Shown here piece after piece: positions 34,923 to 45,880 of a stretch of 64,000 nucleotides of DNA. The stretch covers positions 565,501 to 629,500 of the forward strand of contig NC_066286.1 in the NCBI RefSeq assembly GCF_905404315.1, in the 5' to 3' direction. Origin of the DNA: Leptidea sinapis (lineage: Eukaryota; Arthropoda; Insecta; Lepidoptera; Pieridae). The position numbers were made by a program, and so were the translations under genes. The notes beneath the pieces were generated by a model, which made no database searches, was not told the DNA's origin, and was given only the letters and a program-made list of their open reading frames with translations. The stretch's first letter is position 1; the number at the start of each line of letters is the position of its first letter.

Positions 34923-35420
34923 TTATTACATCAATTTTAGTAATTGTTGCTTGGGCAAATACACTACCACTGAAATTGTGTAACTTTCTGTGTACACAAT
35001 AAGTAATGTAAGTACTTATCGCAACTTATGTGTGTAAGTATTCTAATTAATCTTATTTATGGTAAAGTTAATACATATCCTACATATTAATGAAGAGCTT
35101 TGAAGTTATGAAAATATTATGAACTATATAAAGAACATAACATTACTTAAAACGCCACCAACACTCCTGATATTGCAGTAGTTATTTCAAATGATTATGG
35201 GCGACGGTGACCACTATCATTATCACCACCAATATTATCAGAAGACTCCTTCATAAACAAAAAAAGGTTAAAATAAAATTATTTATATAAATCAATCTTT
35301 TACAAGCTTATATGTATTGTGACTACATTGTGATTGTCATTGAATCGCCTCACTAGTCGAAACCTGTATCGTCAAATCAAATTAAGCTTTGATTAAGAAT
35401 AAACCATTTAACATTTAACC

Positions 35421-35730
35421 AGTGGGAGGCTCCTTTGCACAGGATGCCGGCTAGATTATGGGTACCACAACGTTGCCTATTCCTGCCATGAAGCGGTAAT
35501 GTGTAAGCAATGTTGTGTTTCGGTCTGAAGGGCGCCGTAGCTAGTGAAATTACTGTGCAAATGAGACTTGACATCTTATGTCTCAAGGTTACGAGCGCAG
35601 ATGTACTGCCACTCAGAATTTTTGTGTTTTTTAATAATCTTGAGCGGCACTGCACTGTAAAAGGCAGGGCGTGTCAATTACCATCAGCTGAATGTCCTGC
35701 TCGTCTCGTCACTTATTTTCATAAAAAAAA
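35421..35730 (+). repeat. SINE-like dispersed repeat in intron 2 of pseudogene C
   Basis: Starts AGTGGGAGGCTCCTTTGCAC and ends TCATAAAAAAAA. About 310 bp, shared with 45881-46185, 46853-47150 and, inverted and internally deleted, 56099-56342. The A-rich end suggests retroposition; no tRNA promoter boxes could be confirmed. Confidence 0.75.
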
Positions 35731-36690
35731 CTTGGCAGTCATCGTTTGACATCTCAATGACAAATTTTGAGGATACTCTAAAAATAACAATTTAATGAAA
35801 TAACTACATTAATTAAATAAATACTACATTTAAAAGAAAGTAAAAAAAGTAAAACATGTAAGAACTGTATGTTTGAGTGTGTGTGAATGTGTGTGTTGTT
35901 TGTAGTACATGTAGGTAGAACAAATTAAATACGAGAAAACAAAATATTTTCAGTTTATTCCTAATCTGTTATTTTCATTTTTAAGTTCATTTCCTTTATA
36001 TTAGCTCATTTTATTTAGGTCTAATATATCGATATGTTTATTTATAAAATTATATGACTATTTAGATACGTAATATTGCGCCAGTTGTTCCGAAAATTTG
36101 TCCCCAAACTTTTATGCAATAAATAATGACTGACTCACATAGCGGAAAGTAAATTGATTTAAGCACTTAGTAATAGATTACAACAACATAATGTTAATAC
36201 ATTTTTATAATCGTTCTTTGAGTAATCATACCACGGATAGTAGTTTTAATGAGAATGAAAGCCTTTATAACCGACTTCAAAATGGAGGAGGTTCTCAATT
36301 CGATTGGTAAGTTCTTATGTGTGTACATTGTGATGTAGTATAATTCTACTTTAGTTTAATGGTTATAGGAATAATTAATAGGTGGAGTAGTTACTATTTG
36401 GTCCCATAAAAATTCCTCATAATTTTGCCCAGTAGTTTTCATTTTATGAACATTCATGTTTACGTGGATGATGTAATTTTGTCTTGTGTATGGCTTTTTA
36501 TGTGTATTCTTTTAGGTTGATTATATATTAATATTATTTATAATTAGTAGCCCGTGTCCCGATAAGTGGGTCGTGAGATAAACGTAAAATAGAGTTTTGT
36601 AACGTATTACTTATTTTTATTGTATGCTAATGACCACTTACTATTAATTAAATATTATTTAATTAATAATAATTATTTATAACGTTTTAG
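35731..36690. other. Rest of intron 2 of pseudogene C
   Basis: AT-rich, with a short TG-rich tract near 35870-35910 and an AACCGACTTC-repeat piece at 36270-36480. No exon between. Confidence 0.55.
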
Positions 36691-36784
36691 CATGAAGTGT
36701 TCCCGTAGAACACTTTGTCACCTAGGACCCTGCCGCCCTCGTCATCCACCTTCTTGTTCGTCTGATAACAATCAAAGTCTGTGA

Positions 36785-37260
36785 AACAGCTGTTAATAGA
36801 AAGGAGAATCCATCATGAATAAAATAAAAAGACAATCAATTTTTGTATGAAGTATTGAAAGGGATCACCTAGTTATATTATTATTATGAAATTCAAAACT
36901 GTTTGTAGCAATAAATAAATGAAGAAGTAATACAATTATTTGTATATTTAAAAAACGCTTTAATAAAATAACTTCGTCGTTCCAATTTCCAATTTATAAC
37001 CATGAAAAAAATGTAAACTATATTTCTTCATAAGCCCAACATAAACCAAGCTCAAGATCTCGAATCGGTTCAAAAGCTATCAAAACTATTTCATAAATTA
37101 AATACTGATTATCTGTCACTATGCCGTCACTGTGACATTAAAGAATCTGCGCTCGATCTTCATATTAAAACAATAGCATTCAGAGAGTGGACTTGAATGG
37201 TCGGAGATCTCTTGGGACTCCTTGCAATATGGGGTACCACAAGGGTCTATTCTTGGACCG
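36785..37260. other. 3' flank of pseudogene C, shared with duplicon B
   Basis: Aligns with 22681-22987 plus 24839-25000. It ends with the GVPQGSILGPF RT piece (about 37210-37255), also present behind gene B, so this LINE scrap predates the duplication. Confidence 0.7.
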
Positions 37261-38506
37261 TTCAACATAATGTTAACAATAATTTTTTGTACCGATAGAA
37301 TAACCTTAAACCCATTTTTCTTAGGTTCGATTCGCCCCGGGATCTGCCAAACAGGAAATGAGAAGTAAACCAGGGAAAGCGGCAGCCGATATCAACCTGA
37401 ACCGCACCTGAAAGTATTTTTGGTAGTGCTGAGACAATCAAAAATAAGAGATTACTACAGAGGCAGACAGAGCGGGATTTTATAGCGGGAAAATAATTAC
37501 AGATCATAGCGTAGTGACACTTGAGTTTTTGACAGCTGCGTGACACAGTGACGTGTTCTTTATTTCAATTAATTCATTCAACACTGCTTACTATATAACT
37601 TTAACCTTATAATAATTTGTATAAGGGGTTATGCATTTTGCAAAAGTGAACAATTTTTGAATTAAAATAATTTAAAAATGCAACGGCAAAAAATTATTTA
37701 AAAAAGTATCAATTTAAGTCTTTTTTGAGTCGTATAACCGATTAAAACAATAATTACCGATCTAGATTATAAAACGCGAGACGAGAAACTAATTCATTTA
37801 AATATTTTCTTGAGATTTTTTTCCACTAAAATGCCTTTTAAACAAAAAAGACGTTATGACACAATTATCATATTTGCAAATCAATAATTGCAGATTATAT
37901 AAAAAACACAAACGCTTTCCTAACTCTTCAGCAATGCATAGCAACTACGAACATATTTCGGCGGACTTACGTATTCAAACTAAAATTAAAGGGCGTTCTT
38001 TAAAATTTCCATGAAATTAATTATAAATAAAACGCAATTTAAATTAAACAAAAAATACAAATTTCAAATAAAATTTAGAACCAGTTACAGTTTTGTAATC
38101 ATATTAATTAAAAACAAATAATTAGTGACAATAGGGTATATGCATGATTTTTGACAATACTTAAATTTGAGTTTTGACATCCTAAGAGTTACCATGCACA
38201 TTAAATTATGGATAAGAACTTTCTTATTGGCAAAATATTTCGGCTATTTAAATGCACCAACCCTGAGAAGAGATGAAGTATCCCATTAACTTGTTTATAT
38301 TGTTGTGGAGACCATTTTCAAGTGAGTTTAATAAATATGTTATTTTATATAATTTGGTTTATTATTTTGTTGTTTTCCACTTTAAAAATGTAACAGAACC
38401 TTGATATGATTACAAATGAGAGTTATATTATATAATTCTCGTTGTAATCATTAATAATATAAATTTGATATAATAATTTCCTTTAAATTCAGCATTCAGC
38501 AAACTA
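37261..38506. other. Intergenic region upstream of the Tc1 element
   Basis: AT-rich and mostly unassigned. At 38273-38320 an ATG opens a hydrophobic 15-residue stretch (MKYPINLFILLWRPF) directly before a GTGAGT donor, with TATTTAA 20 bp upstream: a possible first exon of a small secreted protein, unsupported by any downstream exon. Bases 38375-38480 match 27780-27900. Confidence 0.4.
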
Positions 38507-40069
38507 CACTGGCCTTCAAAAGTAAGTATCACACTTTTAAAATTGGGATAACGTTTTAAGTTCACAAGATATACTTTCGAAATAAAAAGGACTCCAAAGA
38601 GAATTTAATTTTGTACATAAAAACTTTATAGTCGGTAACCTTCTTTTAAGAATTAGCTGAAAAAAAACTTCAAAAACAAAACCATTCCTTTTTCAAAGTG
38701 GACGTTTCCGAATTACAATTTTACCATTCACATTTTTCTTTCTGTTTTAATTTTTTTTCAAGATCGATGGGTCTTGTTTTAAAAATTTATGCTAAAAAGC
38801 AATAACGTTTATTTATCATGCCTCTTTCAGTTGAAGAATGTGCTAGGATCATGGCTTCTCTCGAACTAGGCATCAGTATGGGTCGCACTGCAAGAATGGT
38901 GGGTGTGACGATACGAACGGTCCAGAAGGTAAAGCGAAGGTACGAAGAAACTGGACACCATCTGAGGAGACCTTGTAATGGCAGACCCAGGTGTACCAGT
39001 GCCCGAGAAGATCGTTATATTATTTCCACTGTGTTAAGAAATCGCCACCAAAATGCAGTTGAAGTCCAGCAACAGCTACTTCAGACTCGGAGGGACTACA
39101 TTAGTGACAGTACAGTGAGAAGAAGACTTTCTGAAGCAAATTTGAAACCCTGAAGACCAGCGAGTGGCCTAAAACTAGAGAGACAGCATAGAGTAGCGAG
39201 ACTGCGATACGCCCGTGAACACATGCAGTGGGATGAACAAGATTGGTCAAGAATTTTGTTTGCAGATGGGTCTCGATTCTCCCTTTACACTTCTGACGGA
39301 AAGCGAAGTGTTTACAGGCGACCTGGTGAGCGATACCTTCAAGCCGGCATCTCAGAAAGAGTCCAATACGGTGGAGGCAGTGTACATGTATGGGCTGGCA
39401 TATCTTCAGAAGGTGGCACAGAGCTAGTAGTCATAGAAAATGGCACCCTCACTGGGCAAAGATATGCTCAAGAGATTCTCAATGAGTATGCAGGGCCGTA
39501 TTTAGCAAATATGGGTGATGGATCGATGCTGATGCATGATAATGCCCGGCCACACACGGCTCATATCGTACAAGAGTATATTCAGGAGGTCGGTATCAGC
39601 GTGATGGCTTGGCCATCAAGAAGTCCTGATCTCAACCCGATTGAACACGCCTGGGTTGAGCTTGGGAGGCTAGTCAGAAATCGCAAACCACCACCTACTA
39701 CCCTCAGGGCACTAAAGCAGGCCCTGGTAGAAGAATGGGAGAATATTCCCCAACATCGGCTCCGAAACCTAGTGTTCAGTATGCCAAACTGGCTCGAAGC
39801 TGTAATCAGAGCTCGAGGAGGCAATACCAGTTATTAAAAATTAAATAACATGTAATACATTTTAGTTGAATTTTTTTACACTAAACTAAAAATGTCTATT
39901 TTCATTGTTTTATCTTTTTTAAGTTAAAAATATTACCAATGTATAATTTTAGTTTCTAAGAATTAAAGCCTATAAAATTTGCAACAAAACGTTTTTAATC
40001 TTAGATCTCTACCTTCTATAGTTATAAAAAAAAAATGAAAAGTGTGATACTTACTTTTGCAGGCCAGTG
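38507..40069 (+). mobile_element. Tc1-like DNA transposon, nearly complete
   Basis: The 1,563-bp element is flanked by TA on both sides (38505-38506, 40070-40071), the Tc1/mariner target. Terminal inverted repeats of about 33 bp differ at a single position close to the end (CACTGGCCTTCAAAAG against CACTGGCCTGCAAAAG). It contains one transposase gene with a single nonsense codon. The insertion lies between duplicons C and D. Confidence 0.95.
38818..39837 (+). pseudogene. Tc1 transposase with one internal TGA (339 codons)
   Basis: The frame starts MPLSVEECARIMASLELG, has an N-terminal paired-like HTH (ARMVGVTIRTVQKVKRRYE) and continues to codon 340, the usual length for Tc1. It is broken only by TGA at 39151-39153 (codon 112); no frameshift was found. 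All catalytic positions are present: Asp in ILFADGSRFSLY, Asp in LMHDNARPHTAH, and Glu in DLNPIEHAWVELG, with 34 residues between the last two (DD34E). As it stands the protein is cut after its DNA-binding part; a shorter piece could start at 39223. Sharp TIRs and a single lesion suggest a young insertion. Confidence 0.93.
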
Positions 40070-40400
40070 TATATCTATTATAGATATTTTAGGGTTTTTT
40101 TGTATACTCTTTACAATACAGATTTATCTGCAAAATTGCAATGGTATAGTTGTATAGCTCTAAAATTTTACAGCTGTATAATACAAAGAGAAACAGACCT
40201 AAGATTATTCCCTGTGTTACTCCAGCTTGTACTTCTTTCACTTCTCAGATGTCATTATCATTTCTAATTCAAAATATTCTATGTGTAGGATATGATTCGA
40301 GAATTATTATACAAACTAATAGGAAAAGTGATAGTTTCTTTGATATGATACTTCGTTCGCGTCTCACTTTATCAAAAGCTTACGCCTGTTCCATTATGTT

Positions 40401-41712
40401 TAATGGTGTGCCGATTCGATTAATTTATCTAATCGATTAATCAATAAGCGATCAATAATTAATTGATTAATAATTGATTATTAATCAAAAAAATTAAAAA
40501 AAAAATCAAACTCATGAATCAATTTCCAATCAGTGTCCAGTTAGCATTTAAAAAAATTATGTAATCAAGATGCTTTGGCAGCAGGCTGTTCCTCGTTAAA
40601 TTTGTCAACTGACCAGCTTTAGAGAAAATTCTCTCCGAGGGAACGGAGGCGGCTGGGATGCACGAATATTTCTGATGTAATTTGTACAGATGCGGGTTAT
40701 TTGTTTTCATGCTCTTCCAATACAATAGAGGATTGCTTGTCCTTCCAAGTAGTGGCAATTCTAAGTATTGTCGTAATGTTATTATATTTTCAGTTGAAGA
40801 TGCAGTTGTTGCGATAAAATTTGACTTCTTCTGCTCAAAATGATCCCAGATCGATGGTTTTGTAGTAACTTGCTCGAGTTGCTGTGGCTGCGTAATTATT
40901 AGCTCACTAGTCCCTGGAGTGCTGTTTCTCAGATAAGTAAGTTCTTCAAGACAACGTTGTTGGGCATACGCTGCATTACTGTCCGTACCGAATGCAAGTT
41001 TTTTAAAACGTGGATCCAGCAGACAAGCTATTGCCACATGTTTGTTGCTTTCTAGTGAGCCAAGTCGTCTTTGTAGGACTTCTAATAATGTTCCTTTCAC
41101 TCGACCTCCAGTTAGTGTTTCGGTATTGGTTGCATTTAAGTTATACTGCAGTCCTCGAATTAATGGAATTACCATTCCCATGGTAGGATATTTTTCTCCG
41201 GATAGTTGTTCTGTAATTTCTTCAATATTTTTTAGAAGTGCCACACAGTCGACTAATACTTTCCACTCATTATTATCAAGGGATTCCAGTGTAAGATCAA
41301 TTACTGCTAAAGCAATCGTAAGTGGGATTTTAACTAAAACATCTGTTTTTTCTCAATCCCTTTATTTACAACCTTTTGAAAACAATACTTATTGCTAAGT
41401 ACAAAGGTGCAATAAAACAATAAAATAGAAAATTTAAATCTAAAAATGACCATTCCACACTAATACTAAGCAACTACTTAGGAATTAGAAAAAATAGAGA
41501 ATTAATTTAATAACCAAAATTTAACTAAAAGTCTTTTAGAGTATTTATTAATAACATTGTTATTGTAATTTTCTGGTTAACAGTTAATATTAATTGTTAT
41601 AACTTTTAGCACCCACCACTACAGCTTACCCCCAATAATCGATTGTAAACGATTATCTGACTGATAATCGATTGCAAACAATCATCTTGATAATCGATTC
41701 CGCACACCATTA
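40401..41712 (-). mobile_element. hAT transposon, internally deleted, with perfect 8-bp target duplication
   Basis: The target duplication ATTATGTT lies at 40393-40400 and 41713-41720. The ends are inverted repeats, TAATGGTGTGCCGATTCGAT against TAATGGTGTGCGGAATCGAT. Inside both ends there are clusters of AATCGATT/TTGATTAAT words, likely transposase-binding subterminal repeats. At 1.3 kb it is shorter than autonomous hAT elements. It carries the C-terminal half of a transposase gene. Confidence 0.93.
40519..41355 (-). pseudogene. hAT transposase, C-terminal portion only
   Basis: On the minus strand the frame is open from about 41355 (after a TGA) to the stop at 40519. It encodes the end of the catalytic domain (LDPRFKKLAFG) and the hAT dimerisation domain with PLLYWKSMKTNNPHLYKL, YSCIPAASVPSERIFSKAGQ and LDYIIFLNANW, similar to BED-finger hAT transposases. 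The BED zinc finger and most of the RNase H-like catalytic core are missing, so it cannot be active. The conserved dimerisation end is uninterrupted. Confidence 0.9.
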
Positions 41713-41720
41713 ATTATGTT

Positions 41721-42110
41721 CAATATCCTACTGACTTGATCGTCGGCTGATTGTATTTCTCTAAAATGAAACTCCACTGCTCCTGCAACTCTCTACGATA
41801 TCTCTAGTTTGAATACATCTGGCAAGAGCTATGCCCGAGCTGAATACACTCATGTGAATTCGGCTGCTACTGATCATAGATCCAAAATTTGGCATCAACA
41901 AAAATAGATCACTTTTGTAAAAGTTGAACTTAATCAACGAATTCTTTACTATACTAAATTTAGTATCAGTACCATTTTAACTTAAAAAATATTGTATTTT
42001 CAAGGCCCGATAAGGTGAATGAATAATAATAAGTTACTGATAAATATAAAATTATAATAATGACTTTCGAAAAACCAATTAAAGATATAATTACCTACTA
42101 AAGCGGTATC
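41721..42110. other. Upstream region of gene D
   Basis: From about 41935 it aligns with the upstream region of pseudogene C (28905-29070), marking the start of duplicon D. No gene. Confidence 0.6.
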
Positions 42111-42117
42111 TATATAA
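42111..42117 (+). promoter_or_regulatory. TATA box of Kazal gene D
   Basis: TATATAAGG, 104 nt before the main start codon, in the conserved promoter block shared with B and C. Confidence 0.75.
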
Positions 42118-42200
42118 GGCTAGTGAAGTAGGTTTATAAGTCTTATACTCATCTAGAAGTTTCTTCATTGTATTTCAAGTCAGGAGGAGAAGTTATATCT

Positions 42201-42218
42201 ATGGCTCATAAGCCATGA
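42201..42218 (+). promoter_or_regulatory. Upstream ORF overlapping the start codon of gene D
   Basis: ATG GCT CAT AAG CCA TGA encodes five residues; its stop codon overlaps the main ATG (CCATGAGG). Gene B lacks the upstream ATG because a short ATCTATGGCTCATA-like stretch is missing there. Such an arrangement can lower translation or require re-initiation (inference). Confidence 0.6.
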
Positions 42219-45200
42219 GGGTATTATTATGTAAGTATCATTAAATTTTTTTCCGCCGTTGGAGCAATATCTTTAAAACCATTTTCGTTTTTTTATTTCC
42301 ACAAAAATTAATGTTATAAATATCGTCGAGCATGTGCTGTCTGGTCCAAGCGTCATGCTCGTGCCAGTCGAGAACTGTTTTTTTCGTATTAATTATTCAA
42401 ATGCTTATAAAATGGTCGCATCATATCTTTATTATCTGACCCGACAGACGTTGTTGTGTTCATAATAATGTGTGTTTTCAGTCCATATTCTCTCATTTCA
42501 CAATACGGCCGATGAAACTTTGAAATTCAAATAATTATAAATTTTGATGAATTTATCATGATTTTGGTACTTTTTTATATATTACATAATGAAAAAAAAG
42601 AAGTAAATGTCTTTGGCTGCGTAAGACAGCAAGTGTCGCAAATATGTCGTTCTCAATGAGTCTCAAGAGTCAGAAACTCTTGGCCCGTGGGGCTCAGAGA
42701 CGCGAAGAATGTACAAAGTACAATCTTCACGCCTCAATAGAGCTACTGGCAAGCCAAGCGCTGGCAGCTATTTCGGTCAACGGATCAGCCTAGCTATCCA
42801 ACGCGAAAATGCTGCCAGTATTCCTGTTACGCTTCCCCGTAATAATAATTTTAATTTTATGTAATCATAGTATTGTAAATATAATTATAAGATTTGTTTT
42901 ATAAAGATATTGAATATGGTAATAATATTAATATGAAGGAATATAAGTATAATAGATAAATGATTACTCATATAATATAACATATAAAAATCTTTATTTC
43001 AGTTATTACATCGATTTTAGTAATTGTTCCTTGGGCAAATACACTACCACTGAGGCTCTGTAAATTTATATGCCCACGTGCATACCAGCCTGTTTGCAGC
43101 AGAGATGGAAGTACTTATCGCAACTTATGTGTGTAAGTATTCTAATTAATCTTATTTATGGTAAAGATAAAGTTAATACGTATCTATATATTGATAAATA
43201 TGTAGCACATACAAATAATAGTATAAGTAGTTTTTTACTTTTTAGTGTCAGTTAATAATAATAATGTATAATCAATCTGAATGAAATCTCCTAAAAAAAA
43301 TCGTACACAGAAAACAATTACATCATCCAGATGAACAAAAATTTTCATAAAAGATGTTCATTAAATGAAAACTAATGGGCCAGTCTATATCTTAAATTTT
43401 TATGGGACCAAATGGCATCGAACCCTCATCGAACTAAAGAAGAATTACGAAAATCGGAATCGTGTACAAACATAAAAAAAATACCGATCGAATCGAGAAC
43501 CTCCTCGTTTTTGAAGTCGGTTAATAATACGTATCTACATACTGATGAAGAGCTGTAAACTTATGAAAATATTATGAACATAATACCACTTAAAACCAAC
43601 CCTCCTGAGATTGCAATAGTTGTTACAAATGATTGTAGGCGGTGGTGACCACTTATAATCAGGAGACCCCTTTATACACAAAAATAGTACATCTTGATAC
43701 AATTTTATAATCTTTATTTGAATAATCATACTAAGGTTAGTATTTTTAATGAGAATAACAGCCTTTTAGGTATTTCCTTCGTAAAAGGTCCTGGAAGCGT
43801 GGGTGTATCACCAATCATGTAGTCAAATTAAAATTCAAATATTTTTATTCAAAATAGGATTAAAATTCACTAATAACACAAAAAACTACAACCCATTCAA
43901 AATTGACTACTTATGTTCAAAATAGGTTTCAAAATCACTTATTACACAAAAAGCTACAACCCATTCAAAATAGACCACTTCTGCAGCATTAAGACGGTAT
44001 TAATATTGGCTGCACTGCCCCCCAATAATATAACTACCATAGGACATAATTCTATGAAAATTACTTAAGTATGCTAGTCATGCCGTATCTATGTCAGTAA
44101 ACTGTCTACTTTTTTTACTGCATATAGTGCAGAACTGAGCCTATTAATAAAATATAATCATTCAATATCGGCACCCCATTGCAATTTGGTATCAAGAGCA
44201 ATGCCAAGAAGTATAGCAGATTCCACCAGATTTACCACCTCTCTCTCCGTTTAATAAAATATTCGCATCTACATTTTTGACATCTTGGCAATAAGTTATT
44301 GGCATTAAACCAGTGCACGATGTCAGATAGAGCATTAATTGTACATTTGGCTCTTTTTCACTTTGAATATGAGTGAAGAGTCATCCGCCTGTCTTCTTCT
44401 ACAGCAATCTTGATTGAAACCTTGTGTTTTTTGGTGCACGTCTTCCTCAAATTCAAATTCTTTTTTTTTTTTTTCAAAATAGGATATGATATTACTTATT
44501 GAAAATCAAACAAATACCACCCTTTCGATAAAGTTGGTATGCCTCAATGCGCAAGAAAATTACGCTCGTGAACGGGTGCTACTTGTGGTGGCTGGATGAT
44601 CCTGTCACCGGGAAGTCTGCTTCATGATTTTTTTATTACTTATATTTTTTAATTAAAGTTCTTATATTTTTTTATAAAATAGCTAATAAAATGCTCGCAT
44701 AATTATTTTTTACGGTATGTGTGGATTTATGCAGCTTACTGTATTGTACTATAATATACACATAAAAAAAGTCTAAGCAACATGCATGATATTACAAATA
44801 TATGTAAACCGCACGAGAGATAAGATTGAGGCAACAAAATTCAAATGGTGTTGATGTAAGTACCCAAATAGTGCGAAATTGACTGCATGAGTACGGCCTA
44901 CGAGCTCGACGTCCAATTAGGTGCCCACTGATACGTCACGGAAATCGCGCTCGTCGAAATGTATGGTGTAGAGAACGCAGAACATAGAACTCATCCTGGG
45001 GATGAGTCGCAATTCGGGTTTAGGCCTGGTTTGAAGGGTGCGAGTGTACCGTCGGCACGGAAATACTGAAAGGCTCAGGTGTATTCAGGAAGTTCATCCA
45101 TACAGCGGCTCAACAGTTATGGTATGGGTGGGTATTATGAAGAACAGGCGAACTGAGCTCGTTTTTGTTAATGGAAACATGAGCGCTGAAAATTATCTTG

Positions 45201-45728
45201 AGAATATTTTGTCCATCTCCATCATCATTCAGTCCATCCATTTGCACAAACCTTTGGCTCCGTTTATTTATTTTTTTACGTTTTATTTTACGTTAATGCA
45301 TGTCAATGCGCGTTCACATACAGCTCGACGAACCGCTAATACTTATAACGCTTGTGTTGTTGCGTATTAATTTACATTTTGTTAATTACCCGTCTACCGT
45401 TCTGAAGATATTTTGTCATTATAACTATGATTCGAATAAAAATAATTGTCCTTTAAGGATTGTGCCGGTAACTTATTCTTAACATTGTAATTAATTAACA
45501 TTAACACAAACATGCGGACATTTTAATAACTAGTAAAAATTTGTTCGTTAACTTAAACTCGACAGGCTAAATATTAATTTTGTGAATATTAATTATTTAT
45601 TATGTTTTAGCATGAAATGTCGCGGTAGAGAATTTTTTCACCGAGGATTCTGCGATAATCATCATCGCCCTCCTGGTTTGCCTGATAACAATCATAATTC
45701 TACTACTACTACTACTGAGAAGCAGTAA
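42215..45728 (+). CDS. Kazal-type serine protease inhibitor, gene D (3 exons, 87 aa)
   Basis: Exons are 42215-42230, 43003-43132 and 45611-45728, with consensus splice sites and the same phases as A and B. The signal peptide is MRVLLFITSILVIVPWANT. The Kazal domain has the six standard cysteines only, in the spacing 3-7-10-3-10, with PVCSRDGSTYRNLC as the core. P1 is Arg (CPRAYQ), the classical choice of trypsin inhibitors. The 24-residue tail is His/Asn-rich, has five Thr in a row and ends EKQ, without Cys. Intron 1 carries a LINE C-terminal scrap and intron 2 a Tc1 fragment. AATAAA is at 45837-45842. It looks intact; target protease and expression are unknown. Confidence 0.88.
42640..42845 (+). 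mobile_element. LINE C-terminal fragment in intron 1 of gene D
   Basis: Encodes ETLGPWGSETRRMYK and then SYFGQRISLAIQRENAASI, a C-terminal block found in many animal LINE polyproteins. A related copy is at 46260-46590 on the minus strand. The upstream part is missing. Confidence 0.75.
43290..43525 (-). repeat. AACCGACTTC-type repeat in intron 2 of gene D
   Basis: The minus strand begins TTAACCGACTTCAAAAACGA and parallels 36270-36480. Non-coding. Confidence 0.65.
43526..44800. other. Intron 2 of gene D, middle part
   Basis: Includes two tandem copies of a 60-70 bp AT-rich block near 43855-43985 (TTCAAAATAG...ACAAAAA.CTACAACCCATTC) and a repeat at 44567-44730 shared with 31720-32030. No exon found. 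Confidence 0.55.
44818..45335 (+). mobile_element. Degenerate Tc1-like transposase fragment in intron 2 of gene D
   Basis: Translatable pieces include an HTH-like part (EYGLRARRPIRCPL, about 44890) and, from 45038, MRVYRRHGNTERLRCIQEVH and GSTVMVWVGIMKNRRTEL. The second catalytic Asp is Val (LMHVNARSH), and extra residues derived from an AT-rich insertion precede it. The copy ends abruptly after ARRT. These 99 residues are identical to those of the copy at 63690-64000. Confidence 0.85.
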
Positions 45729-45836
45729 ACAGCAAGGAGAATTCATCATGAAGCAAATAAGTCAGACACTTTAAGTTAGACATATTGACACGGATGACCA
45801 TGTTATATTCTAATTAAATTCAAAACTATTAATTCC

Positions 45837-45842
45837 AATAAA
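45837..45842 (+). terminator. Poly(A) signal of gene D
   Basis: AATAAATAAA, 109 nt after the stop codon, in the 3' UTR conserved with B and C. Confidence 0.7.
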
Positions 45843-45880
45843 TAAATGAGGCATTTAAACATTATTGTCAAATATTATTC

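Larger units (their letters stand above)
29025..36784 (+). pseudogene. Kazal inhibitor pseudogene C
   Basis: The promoter and 5' UTR (29025-29132) match those of B and D, but the TATA box is TATTTAA (29077-29083) and the sequence jumps into a LINE fragment before any start codon, so exon 1 is missing. Exon 2 (34923-35033) keeps the signal-peptide part (ITSILVIVAWANTLPLKLC) but is 19 nt shorter than in its paralogues; the lost part covers the reactive site and the third Cys, and an in-frame TAA follows CTQ. Exon 3 (36691-36784) is well preserved (MKCSRRTLCHLGPC) with a slightly earlier stop, and has the two extra cysteines of gene B. The gene is dead, recently by its similarity. Confidence 0.88.
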
